Shown here piece after piece: positions 37,401-46,847 of a stretch of 64,000 nt of DNA (position 1 is its first letter; the number at the start of each line of letters is the position of its first letter). Location of the stretch: positions 1,550,001 through 1,614,000 of the forward strand of contig JAQSEB010000012.1 of the NCBI GenBank assembly GCA_030063045.1, in the 5' to 3' direction. This DNA is from Pratylenchus scribneri (taxonomy: Eukaryota; Nematoda; Chromadorea; Rhabditida; Pratylenchidae). The position numbers were made by a program, and so were the translations under genes. The notes under the pieces were generated by a model. The model was not told the DNA's origin, did not search any database, and saw only the letters and a program-made list of their open reading frames with translations.

Positions 37401-40400
37401 TAATATGATATTTGAAATTTTTACAAAAATTATAAATTAAATTTTTTAAAAAATTTTAATAATAAAATTATATTTTTTTTGTTATTTTTCACTAATAATA
37501 TTGTTACGAGAATTCTTATATTAAAAAATTGTTTTAATAATACAAAAATAAACATTTGCTGAAATTATAATTAAATAAAATTATTTTTAGCGATGCGCAA
37601 AAATGCAATGTTGTGGATTCAAATGGTCCTCCGAATCACGGCTTAACTCAGTCGGAATTCATCGGAATGCTGGCCGAAAATTACTGCTGTGTTTTGCAAA
37701 TTCCCGAAATGTTCAAAAAATTGAATAAGAAGAAATTGATCAACGTAAATTTTAAAACGAATATATTTTATATTATTTTAAAATTAAAAAATAATAATAC
37801 TTTTAATTGAAAAAACTCATTGTTTTTATCCAAAACAGATGGTTGGACAAATGATTACGCTGAGTTCGGATGGTATGCAAAAAATTTCGGATCAAATCGA
37901 ATTGGATGAAGATGTTGATGATGGTGATGTCTTCATTGAGGATGATTTGGTGGAAAACAGCGATGAGGTGGACACTGGACAGTATTCAGGATGAGGCAAA
38001 CTCCTACATGCGCGAACGCGAACAAATGGTTCTAGAAAGTGATTCCACTGATGAGGGTAAGAGAAAATCCATATTTTTGATATTAAAAATTGAGAGATTT
38101 ACAATTTAAAAATATTTTTTTTCTTATTAAAAAAATTAAATTTAAAAGGAGAGGAGCTATAATTTTTTTAACAATTTTTTTAATTTATTTACAGCAGATT
38201 TCGATCGAAGCCGTTCACGCCAACGCAGCGGCCGACGAAATGCTTCGCCAATGCCACATTCAGCAGATTGGAGCGATAGTGGAAGGACTATGCCAACGTC
38301 CATTTTGCGCACTCACCCACCCAGACGATTGCCAGATAGAACGTCAAGGCGTGTTCAATTCGAAAGCCCACTCCCAAGAAGCAGCAGAAGCCATGATCGT
38401 GAACAACGAGTGAATCGATACAATCATGGTAAATTGATGGGAAATTTGCAAAGTAGCAAAAAAATATTTGAAATAAAAATTCTTAAAAAATTCAAAAAAA
38501 AAATAATTACCTGAATTGCCAAAACACAAATTCTGATTTGTAAAAAAACAAAAAAACAATTTCTGATTGCGAAAACACAAATTATGATTTATAAAGAAAA
38601 TACAAATTCTGATTTATAAAGAAAATACAAATTCTGATTTAAGAAAACACAAATTCTGATTTCTAAAAAAAACAAAAACACAATTTCTGATTGCGAAAAC
38701 ACAAATTCTGATTTATAAAGAAACACAAATTCTGATTTATAAAGAAACACAAAATTCTGATTTATAAAGAAACACAAATTCTGATTTAAGAAAACACAAA
38801 TTCTGATTTATAAAAAAACACAAATTCTGATTTGTAAAGAAACACAAATTCTGATTTGTAAAGAAAACATAATTTCTGAATTATAAAAACACAAATTTTG
38901 ATATGCATTCTGAATTGCAAAAACATAAATTCTGATTTTCAAAAACACAAATTCTGAATTACAAAAACGTAAATTCTGATTCTGAAAACACGAATTCTTA
39001 TTTGCAAAAAAAAAACAAATTCTGATTTGTAAAGAAAACACAAATACACAATTTCTGATTTGCAAAAACCCAAATTCTGAATTATAAAAACACAAATTTT
39101 AATATATATATTCAAAAAATGTATATGAAATCTTAAATAAAAATTATTAAAATTTATTTCTGCCACAGATGTGCCAATGACATTCCCACCACGAAGGCAA
39201 TATATTCAGCAAAGTGGAGGCCGAAGCCGAATTGGAAATGCAAATTCCGGAGCTGAACAAAATGAAAATCAAATGGCAAGAAATGCGATTGCATTCGATC
39301 CAGCAAAATACAAAACGACAATTTGCAAGGTCCAAAATTTATTTAAATGGGAATTGGGAATTTTTTGAATGAATTTATAGTTCTATATTATATAAACTTT
39401 AGCAAATGAGTAGATTAATTGGCTTTAATCTATTAATAATTCTAATAATTTCAATTAAAAATATTTTTAGTTTTGGCTTGCTTTCAAATCATGTGCCCAT
39501 GGAGACCAATGCAAATTTGCGCATGGCCAGAATGAGCTTCGAAATGTGAATGATTCTTGGGAAGGGGCTGAAAATGCAAATGCTGGAGCTGAACAAAATG
39601 CAAATCGACAGGCGAGAAATGTGAATGCTTTCGATCCAGCCAAATACAAAACCACAATTTGCAAGGTTCAAAATTTATTTAAAATGGGAATTTTTTGAAT
39701 GAATTTATAGTTCTATATTTAAACTTTAGCAAAATGGGTAGATTAATTGGCTTTAATCCAACAATAATTCTAATAATTTTAATTAAAAATATTTTTCAGT
39801 ATTGGCTTGGCAATTCTTGTACCCAGGGGGACCAATGCAATTTTGTTCATGGCCAGGAAGAAATTCGAAATTTGAATGACTCCGGGGAAGAGGTAAGCTC
39901 CTTTCTTCTTTAATTTAAATAGTTAAAATATAAATTATCAAAAAATATTTTAAAAAAAAATATTTTTTTTAATTTTCTTTTTCTCTATAATTTAATAAAA
40001 ATTTTAAATATATAAAATTTTAATTTTCTTTTCCAGTCGGCTCCTTCCACTCGTCCACCTTTCCGCGGTCTTCCACAAAATCGAAAGCGTCCATATCCGG
40101 AACAGGAGGAAGATGCCGTTGCCAATTCGAGCAGAAATTGGCAATCACGACGAAATGATGGAAATGAGGACAGCGGACGCCAAATGAATTCTGGCAATCA
40201 ACAATATGGAGAACCAAAAGCAAAACGTCCAAATCGTTTGAATCCGATGCAATATCCTCAGCAACAACAACAAGGCGGCCCAATGACACGTTCCAGGGCG
40301 AGAACATCGAATTTTAATGATGGGCCAAATGGAAATTGGAGTGGAAATCATGGAGGACCATTGGGTAAATTGAAATCTATAAAATTGTTACTTTTCCATT

Positions 40401-40432
40401 TACGAACCACTCCACCAAAAAATGATAAATAA
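34440..40432 (+). CDS. type IA topoisomerase-like pseudoenzyme with CCCH zinc fingers
   Basis: Sixteen exons are visible: 34440-34697, 35157-35429, 35854-35979, 36032-36123, 36368-36495, 36665-36741, 36785-36935, 37071-37158, 37206-37367, 37591-37744, 37839-38056, 38195-38428, 39169-39329, 39471-39665, 39800-39892 and 40037-40432. After a low-complexity N-terminus, exons 3-11 follow the central domain of topoisomerase III: PPAPLNMISLLQM, then AIEIATKLFKKGFITNPRT, then YLLICRHFLATF, then LTQSEFIGMLAEN. The family has a catalytic Tyr in GYISYPRT; here it is Asn (AAT). The N-terminal TOPRIM domain is missing. Exons 12-16 encode RS-rich text and two C-x8-C-x5-C-x3-H fingers (YKTTICKFWLAFKSCAHG, then QCKFAHG), which bind RNA in other proteins. 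Exon 11 needs a frame change near 37967 to reach exon 12. It could be one chimeric gene or two genes back to back. Confidence 0.6.
38515..39115. repeat. minisatellite, AACACAAATTCTGATTT unit
   Basis: About 24 imperfect units of 22-28 bp, each with ACACAAATTCTGATTT and a variable A-rich spacer, filling the intron between exons 12 and 13 of the topoisomerase-like gene. Confidence 0.9.
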
Positions 40433-41153
40433 TGTGCCCTAAAGGAGAGAGGTAATTTGTGGTGTTGATCAGCAGGAATCTGTGCTCAAAATTACAACGA
40501 TACAATGGAGTTGGACCACTTTATGATTCATTTACTCAGAGCCAACCGACAGCCCTATTTCTGGCTAGCCGCCTTTTGCGGACCCGTCTTTTTGCGGACG
40601 AAATAGTTTGGAGTCGATGGCGGTAAAGTGGCATTCTTTATATACCATTTTATTGGGCATAAAATTTGCTACAAAATGACATCAACTTCATTGGCCAATA
40701 TTGGGTATTCGCCGAGTTATAGCCAAAAAACAGTTTGTTTAATTAAAATTGTATTTCTGGCTGTTTTTTGGTCATAATTAGGTGAATACCCAATTTTGAA
40801 AAATGAATTTGATGTCATTTTGTAGCTAATTTTATTCCCCAAAAAATTATATAAAGAAAGCCCCATAAACTTTACTGCCAACGGCACCAAACCGTTTCGT
40901 CCGCAAAAAACGGTTCCGCAAAAGGCGTAATACCCTATTTCTAGCCTATGCCTTAATCCTAAGCCGACAGTTTTAAAAGTGAAAAATAAAAATGGTCATA
41001 ATTTTTTGTTTGAATTTTATGCTAATTGTAAACCAATGGTAGATTCGTGATCAGCTCATCAAAATCATACAAAAATTTTTTTTTCACTTTTTCTAGTTCC
41101 GACCAAAAAGCGGGCGGGCCCTTTACTTTTTTCAATTTTAAATTTCACCTAAC
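40433..41153. other. intergenic, palindrome only
   Basis: Apart from the element above, no feature is recognised between the two converging genes. Confidence 0.4.
40570..40928. repeat. palindromic element, GACACTTGCGGAC family
   Basis: Ends CGCCTTTTGCGG and CCGCAAAAGGCG are exact complements. TTGCGGACGAAATAGTTTGG mirrors CCAAACCGTTTCGTCCGCAA with one change. ATAACCGAGTTATAGCC-like central text is shared with 17526-17883. CCCTATTTCT appears on both flanks. Confidence 0.8.
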
Positions 41154-42682
41154 TCATTTAAATACGGCGATACGCAAAAATAAGCTCAGATTCTTGATTA
41201 TCATATCAATCAAAATTACCACTTGGATATTTTTCATAATTTTTTGATAAGTTGATTCATATCCATAAAAGAAAGTACCGTAAAATTTTATAAATATACC
41301 AACCATTATACATAACGAAAATAGCAGCATAATCAGATGTGATCCTTGATACATTCTTCCACTTTTATCATCTGTTAACCATACTTGCTTTTTTTGAATT
41401 CCCATGAATAGAGGTAAATATACTACAAGAACATACATCCAAATAATAAGCATTGAAAAAGCAACGCCTATAGGAATTTTCTGCATAACAAATTAATAAA
41501 TTAATATGAAAATATTTTGAGCACAAAATTATTTATCATTTAGCCCTTAAATTTTAAGCCAATATGATAGATCTCTTATAATTAAAAAATATTTTTTGGA
41601 TAAAATATATAATTTTCTTGTAAATAATTATTATTAGGGCCCGGATTTTTAGGCACTGAAAAGTGCCGATATATGCGCATATATATGCACCAAAAAAGGC
41701 CAAAATATGCACCAAATATGCCAATAAATGCCAAAATATGCACATTTTATGCAATTAAATAAATCAATTTTTTATATTAAAAAGTCAAAAAATGTTTTAA
41801 AAAATTATTAAATTCGAAAATTAATCATTTTTGATTGAATACAAGTGAAAATAAAATAAATTTTCACAAATTTCGCTCTTTTATAAAAAAATTTTTGGTG
41901 ATTGACCCATAGGGGAGACGATTCATTTTTTAGAAAAATTTTTTTCTTTTCATTTTTTTAAAAAATTTTCTTGCCGAAAGAAAAAAATTTTCCAAAAATA
42001 CTATCTTAGATAAAATTTTGACTATTTTTATAAAAAAAAAATTTCGGAAAAATATTTTTTTAATAAAATGTTCAATTTTTTACAAAAAATTAACAAAAAT
42101 TCTCGAATTTCCTCAAAATATGCACCAAAATATGCAAAATATGCATCAAAATGACGAAATATGCAGAATATGCAAAGACTGCCAAAATATGCCAAAATAG
42201 GCATTTTTAAACCGGTTCAAAATCATTATTTGAACCCAAAAACACTTTTTTCGTACTCCCCAATGCTGTGCATATTCGCACACAAAATATGCATTTCCAT
42301 AAAAATCCGGGCTCTAATTATTATCATCCCAATTATAATACCGAAAATTCTATATAATCACTATAATTTGTCCAAAAATAAGGAATTTGACTATATAAAT
42401 TTTCCCTATTTTTAATGGAATGAAAAATAATTCCCCATGGGATATTAATAGACGAAATACGATAAATGAGAATTTATATTAAAAATTAATTCTATTTAAC
42501 AAAAAAAAAATAAAAAATTTAACCTCTCTAAAATCATCATCATCATGACTAGCCGAAGCATAGGCGAAATCCGTCAGTTCGTTCTCAATTTTGAAAATTT
42601 CTTCGTCTTCATTTAGTTCTTCTTCATCGTAATAATTCCAATAAAACACAAAAAGGGGCTTAGTTGAAAACAACCACTTCAA
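41154..42682 (-). CDS. putative small multi-pass membrane protein
   Basis: Two minus-strand exons, 42524-42682 and 41154-41480, join in phase 0 into 161 residues. Exon 1 is acidic after a short aromatic start (DEEELNEDEEIF, then SHDDDDFRE). Exon 2 begins right after a TATGCAG acceptor and has three or four hydrophobic stretches (IGVAFSMLIIWMYVLVVYLP, LIMLLFSLCIMVGIFI, VVILIDMIIKNLSLFLRIAV). I recognise no family. The intron (about 1.04 kb) contains a 682-bp hAT-type transposon. The 5' end is 280 bp from the start of the divergent SL2-like RNA gene. The exon pairing is plausible but unproven; exon 2 alone would encode 110 residues from an ATG at 41486. Confidence 0.45.
41635..42316. mobile_element. 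682-bp hAT-type non-autonomous transposon
   Basis: Ends TAGGGCCCGGATTTTTA and TAAAAATCCGGGCTCTA with ATTATTAT directly repeated on both sides. The interior is rich in ATATGCACCAAAATATGC-type words. No ORF of substance. Confidence 0.85.
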
Positions 42683-42819
42683 ACCTATACAATTTTATCG
42701 TATTATTCTTTTCTCTGGGGCTTTTTGCAAGACAACCATTTTGAATTGTTACACGTGTAAAGGACGTTTGAAAAATATTACTAGGAGAGAATTTACACAG
42801 GAGAAAAGAAGATGGAAAA

Positions 42820-42963
42820 GACAGTGTGCTGAATATAAGAGAGCATTTTGTCTGTTTATTTGGTTGGGAAGAGTTGGGAATTTGGGGCCTTTTTTGCCCT
42901 TCCAACGCATCTGCAATTTGCCCCCATTCACCCATCAAATTCCCTCTTTTCCTTTATAGATTC
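42820..42963 (+). promoter_or_regulatory. shared SL RNA gene upstream block, copy 1
   Basis: About 145 bp, from GACAGTGTGCTGAATATAAG to the leader start, also occur before the other two SL RNA genes (43513-43657 minus, 44030-44171 plus). Conserved landmarks are TTTATTTGGTTGGGAAGAG, a C/T-rich centre, and CATCTGCAATTTGCCCCCAT about 35-55 bp before the start, where a nematode proximal sequence element would lie. No TATA box, as expected for polymerase II small-RNA genes. Confidence 0.7.
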
Positions 42964-43070
42964 GGTTTTAACCCAGTGCTATAAGGTACTTGGCGTTCCT
43001 GACCGGGGAAACCTGTATTAAGGACAAAAACTGTACTTTTTGGAACTTGCCTCCGGGGTTATCCGGAGGC
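42964..43070 (+). ncRNA. SL2-like spliced leader RNA
   Basis: The first 14 bases, GGTTTTAACCCAGT, are identical to C. elegans SL2; the 22-nt leader ends in ATAAG and is followed by the splice donor GTACTT. The rest has the SL RNA plan: an Sm-binding site ACTTTTTGG at about 43036-43044, then a perfect 8-bp terminal stem GCCTCCGG/CCGGAGGC. Length is about 107 nt, normal for SL RNAs. SL2-type leaders are donated by trans-splicing, in C. elegans mainly to downstream genes of operons. Shares its upstream block with two SL1-type genes nearby. Confidence 0.88.
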
Positions 43071-43408
43071 TTAAAATAAAAGATAAATTGCAGTTTTAAT
43101 TTGGCAATGAAATTGGAAGTTTATTTTTAACTAATTTTGTGTCATTAATAATAATAAAATGAGACAAAACATAGGCTTCTTTAAAATAATAATTCAAAAA
43201 AAAAATTAATAATAATAAGCATAATTATTATTAATTATTTTTAATTTATTAATTGAATAAGAAAATAAAATAAAAAGTAGCGCACTATAAATTATAAAAT
43301 TAATATTTAATTTGTTATCGAATTTTTTGATTTTTAATATTTTCGAATTAATAATGTGATTTACAACATAATCCCTAATAATTTTTTTTTGATTAAATAA
43401 ATTTTTAA

Positions 43409-43512
43409 GCACTACCCAATTATGTTGGGCAATGCAATTCCAAAATTTATTCCAAACCACTCAGGGAAGAGGGTAGGAAATATTAAGAACCTCAAACTTG
43501 GGTAATTAAACC
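43409..43512 (-). ncRNA. SL1 spliced leader RNA
   Basis: On the minus strand the transcript begins with the 22-nt nematode SL1 leader (its first 20 bases, GGTTTAATTACCCAAGTTTG, then AG), followed by donor GTTCTT. An Sm site AAATTTTGG is at about 43438-43446, followed by the terminal stem-loop GCATTGCCCAA/TTGGGTAGTGC with one G-U-type mismatch. Length about 104 nt. The leader is expected to be trans-spliced to the 5' ends of many mRNAs. The donor GTTCTT differs from GTACTT in the other two copies. Confidence 0.92.
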
Positions 43513-43657
43513 GAAGACGAAAAGGAAAAGGGGGAATTTGATGGGTGAATGGGGTCAAATTGCAGATGCGTTGGAAGGGCACAAAAAGGCCCCAATTTCC
43601 CCACTCTTCCCAACCAAATAAACAGACAAAATGCTCTCTTATATTCAGCACACTGTC
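43513..43657 (-). promoter_or_regulatory. shared SL RNA gene upstream block, copy 2
   Basis: Complement of the block at 42820-42963, about 90 percent alike by eye, including CATCTGCAATTTGACCCCAT and GACAGTGTGCTGAATATAAG. Confidence 0.7.
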
Positions 43658-44029
43658 TTTTCTTTCCCTTTGAATTTATATTGCAATATTTTGTCCATCA
43701 ATTATTCCCTCAAATTTCCAACACCTTTGGCTGCTTGACGGACGCTACCTTATCGATATTTAAAAGCAGAGTTTTCAAAAAGTGTCAGTCAGGCAGTACA
43801 CGACTATCCATCCTCATCCTCATCCCACCCCGCAACCACCTTTTTCTCCTGCTGCAGAATATGAGGGCGATTTAGAGAAGAAGAATTTTGATGAGATGAG
43901 ATGAATGTGTGCAATTCACCTTCTTGAAAGGGAAAACATTTCTGCCTTCAAATATAAATGCATGAGGGCGGGAAAATGAGAAATATTGCTAGCCAAATTC
44001 AACAGAAAAAAGTGAGAGGGAGTGGAAAG
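43658..44029. other. spacer between SL RNA genes
   Basis: Nothing recognised. A C/T-rich stretch (CATCCTCATCCTCATCCCAC) lies at about 43808-43835. Confidence 0.4.
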
Positions 44030-44171
44030 CAGTGAGCTGAATATAACAGGGCATTTTGCCGTTTATTTGGTTGGGAAGAGTGTGGAAATTGAGGCCTTTT
44101 TGTGCCATTCCAACCCATCTGCAATTTGCCCCCATTCCCCCTCCAAATTCCCTCTTTTTCCTTATATCTTC
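44030..44171 (+). promoter_or_regulatory. shared SL RNA gene upstream block, copy 3
   Basis: Same block as copies 1 and 2, with GCAGTGAGCTGAATATAACA at its start and CATCTGCAATTTGCCCCCAT near the leader. Confidence 0.7.
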
Positions 44172-44272
44172 GGTTTAATTACCCAAGTTTAAGGTACTTA
44201 GCGTTTCCTACCCTCTTCCTCGAGTGGTTTGGAATAAATTTTGGGATTGCATTGCCTACTTTTGGGTGATGC
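44172..44272 (+). ncRNA. SL1-variant spliced leader RNA
   Basis: The leader matches SL1 for its first 19 bases and then reads AAG instead of GAG, a single change at leader position 20. Donor is GTACTT. An Sm site AAATTTTGG at about 44237-44245 is followed by a stem GCATTGCC/GGGTGATGC that closes with G-U pairs. The 3' half is clearly homologous to the SL1 gene at 43409-43512, so the two are tandem-duplicate relatives in opposite orientation. Variant SL1 leaders are known in plant-parasitic nematodes, so this could be functional. Confidence 0.85.
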
Positions 44273-44804
44273 TTAAAATTGAAATGTCTTTTAAATTGGC
44301 CATTTCTTTATTGAAATAAGAAATAACGGAATTTTAGTAAAAAGCGGTTTATTTATGGATCAAAATTAACATTTCTCTTTTATTAATCGAATGTAATTTA
44401 ATGTTTCATGCCCTCTTTAACATTCAAAAACTGGTTTGGAATTAATTATGGAAACTTTGCAGTGGTGCTTAAATTAAATTTGAAAGTCAATTTTCACTGT
44501 CTATTTATTCCAGTAAATATTTCTGTCAGAAAATATATATTTATGTAATTTGTTTATTTATACGGTAAAATTTCCATGAAATTTCTATATACATTTTTAA
44601 GATTACCATAAATTTGTTATTATTTTATTAGGGGCTTCGTTATTTTCTACCTTTTTAAAATAAATATTGGCAAAATTAAATCACTCGATTCTTTAAATTA
44701 AATTTATATGTATAATTCTTATTAGCTTTATTATTTAAATTGATCTTAATTCCTAATTAATTGTTGTTCCAAATTTGTAATTATTCTTATTAATTGTATT
44801 TTTT
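44273..44804. other. spacer, nothing recognised
   Basis: AT-rich spacer between the SL1-variant gene and the 3' end of the U4 gene. Confidence 0.4.
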
Positions 44805-45638
44805 AAGCCCCGAAGGGCGTCCAAAAATTGCACAAGGCACAGCTTTCGCTGGCCAAGGCGGGCAATTGGTATAAGTTTTCAATCAGCAATAACAGAACCT
44901 CGGCTAGGCCCGTGTCACGAAATTTGGGCACCGACGAACTTTGGGCACCACGAATTATGGGCACCGCGAACTTTGGGCACTGCGAATTATGGGCACCAAA
45001 TTGGAGAAATAGCCTAAATCTATCTTAAAATGGATTTAATCATTAATTAGATGAATTTAATGATCATTTAACGATCATTTTAGATGGTAAATTCGGGTTT
45101 TTCGGGCTTTTTCGAGACCAAATTTTAAAAAAAATTTTCTCAAAATCATGCAAATGATATATCAATCGACGCGTCTCAACGTGCTGATTATGATTCTGTT
45201 ATTGGTTTATCAAATAAAATTAAAATTTCAAAAATATAACACTTTAATTTGATATGATACTAAAATGGACATAACTATTTTATTTTTAAACTTAATGTAA
45301 AATCCAATAACAGAATCATAATCAGCACGTTGAGACGCGTCGATTGATATATCATTTGCATGATTTTGAGAAAATTTTTTTTTAAAATTTGGTCTCGAAA
45401 AAGCCAGAAAAACCGAATTTACCATCTAAAATGATCGTTAAATGATCATTAAATTCATCTAATTAATGATTAAATCCATTTTAAATAGATTTAGGCTATT
45501 TCTCCAATTTGGTGCCCATAATTCGCGGTGCCCAAAGTCCGCGGTGCCCATAATTCGCGGTGCCCAAAGTTCGTCGGTGCCCAAATTTCGTGGAACCGCT
45601 AGGCCTCATTGGTCTCTGTATTGCCCGAGCGCAAGGCT
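44805..45638 (-). pseudogene. U4 snRNA gene split by a transposon
   Basis: On the minus strand, 45638-45598 reads AGCCTTGCGCTCGGGCAATA then CAGAGACCAATGAGG, matching the U4 5' stem and the first half of the k-turn loop. The sequence resumes at 44910 with CCGAGG, TTATTGCTGATTGAAAACTT, a central domain, the Sm site CAATTTTTGG and a final hairpin GCCCTTCGGGGC, ending at about 44805. Between the two halves lies a 687-bp foldback element with GCTAGGCC duplicated on each side. Leaving out the element and one copy of the duplication gives a full-length U4 of about 147 nt. The insertion falls in the internal loop that binds the 15.5K/Snu13 protein, so this copy should be inactive; an intact U4 must exist elsewhere. 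Confidence 0.85.
44911..45597. mobile_element. 687-bp foldback transposon inside the U4 gene
   Basis: Arms of about 285 bp are near-perfect complements. The outer part of each arm repeats GGGCACCGCGAATTAT and GGGCACCGCGAACTTT-like units; the inner part has ATATATCAATCGACGCGTCTC. An AT-rich spacer of about 110 bp lies between them. GCTAGGCC is repeated exactly at 44903-44910 and 45598-45605. No ORF. High arm identity suggests a recent insertion. Confidence 0.9.
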
Positions 45639-46104
45639 AAATTCAACCATCAAAAAAAGGAACTTTATTCAACCCAAGGCGAGAAAATTGAATGGGAAGC
45701 AGCCAGCCAGTTGGGTAGAGTATTTGTCACTGCTATTCCTCAATTTTATTTTTCTCATTCCATCATAGCGGTTGATGGACCTTTGCGTCTAATTGCTTCA
45801 CATTTACTACACTATTTCTTTCATTGTCTGATGAGCTGCCAAAAGGAGAAGGGGGTGGGGAAGGCAGAGCAGTAGTAGTGGAAGTGAGGAAAAGGGAAAA
45901 GGAATTTCAACTGTCTTTTCTATTTTTGTTCATCTCTCGAGTCCATTCTCTTCTTTTTTCTGTGACAGATTTGGGTAGCGAAATAGCTTTCTATTTACGT
46001 CACTTCCTTCATTTTCTACCGAATTTTGCTGCCCCATTTGGTAAATGTATAACATCAATAATTTCTTAAAAAGAATATTTAAATTAATCTTTTCGCCGGT
46101 TGTG
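45639..46104. promoter_or_regulatory. divergent U4/U2 intergenic promoter region
   Basis: 466 bp separate the 5' ends of U4 (minus) and U2 (plus), so both promoters should lie here. Candidate shared words are TGCTTCCCATTCAATTTT (minus, about 53-62 bp before U4) and TTGCTGCCCCATTTGG (plus, about 66-78 bp before U2). No TATA box at either expected position. Confidence 0.45.
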
Positions 46105-46291
46105 CATCGCTTCTCGGCCTTTTGGCTAAGATCAATTGTTAAATATCTGTTCTTTATGGTTTAATCACCATAATAAGTCCTACCGGACTTAAATTTGATT
46201 ATCCAATTTTTGGAAAAGCGTAAAGACTCCCAGCTTGCTGGTTCTTGACGGCGCGTCGGCCTGGTTTTGCACTAGCCTCCGGGATCGGCGC
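46105..46291 (+). ncRNA. U2 snRNA with altered branch-site-pairing segment
   Basis: The first 28 bases, from ATCGCTTCTCGGCCTTTTGG to CTAAGATC, are those of canonical U2, including the part that pairs with U6. Further on, ATCTGTTCTT, stem IIa (TTATGG/CCATAA), stem IIb (AGTCC/GGACT), the Sm site CAATTTTTGG and stems III and IV (ending CTCCGGGATCGGCGC) all occur in order, about 187 nt in total as in C. elegans. The invariant branch-pairing GTAGTA is replaced by TAAATA, with two extra bases just before it. Stems keep pairing despite sequence differences from other nematodes. It may be a variant gene or a young pseudogene. Confidence 0.85.
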
Positions 46292-46728
46292 TTAAAATGG
46301 TTCTAAAAATTAGAAGCAGTATGTAATTGGACAAAATCAACAATTATGTGCTATTAAATTAAATGATGAATTTTTTGTAATTTTTTAGAAGTTTTATTGA
46401 AATTTTTTCCATTAATTTTTGTAGATGAAAAGAAAATTGATTCTGATCCATAGCGGAAAAATCTTGAACTTATTTTTCGATGGATAAAATTGGAAAGGAA
46501 TTACCTGTGAAATGAGATGTTCAATTTCGAGAATTTTCATCTTATTTTCATTTATTTTTTTTATCGTATTCGTATTTGCCTTTTATAAATTTAAAATATT
46601 ATAGTTTAAAAATCGATGAATATTTGATTTCTATTGTGAATAAATAAAGGCGCTTATTTTTTAATTGTATTTCAAATTTTTTTTATAAAAAATTTTTTTA
46701 AATATCAATCTAAGAGAATTAAATATTT
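46292..46728. other. spacer between U2 and stem-bulge RNA
   Basis: AT-rich; nothing recognised. Confidence 0.4.
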
Positions 46729-46826
46729 AAAAATAGTGGAGGTCAAATTTTGGTGATGGAAGCCTTTGCCGACCACATCCTTTTTCTTTTTATTTGATAA
46801 TCCATCCACCGCCGGACCTTCCACAT
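46729..46826 (-). ncRNA. stem-bulge RNA (Y-RNA-like), copy 2
   Basis: Paralogue of 32375-32473, roughly 90 percent alike across transcript and promoter. The terminal stem GTGGAAGGTC/GACCTCCAC keeps its bulge, and the inner stem GGTGGATGG/CCATCACC is longer than in copy 1. The TTATC loop motif is unchanged, and a T5 terminator lies at 46729-46733. A TATATAAG box is at about 46848-46855. Differences sit mainly in the loop. Identity inferred from structure and duplication. Confidence 0.6.
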
Positions 46827-46847
46827 CCTTGGAAGAAAGGACTTCGC

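Noticed and set aside
37870..38109. 79-codon frame starting MVCKKF as a separate gene
   Set aside because: Its first half is an out-of-frame reading of exon 11 of the topoisomerase-like gene; only the part after about 37975 fits the next exon.
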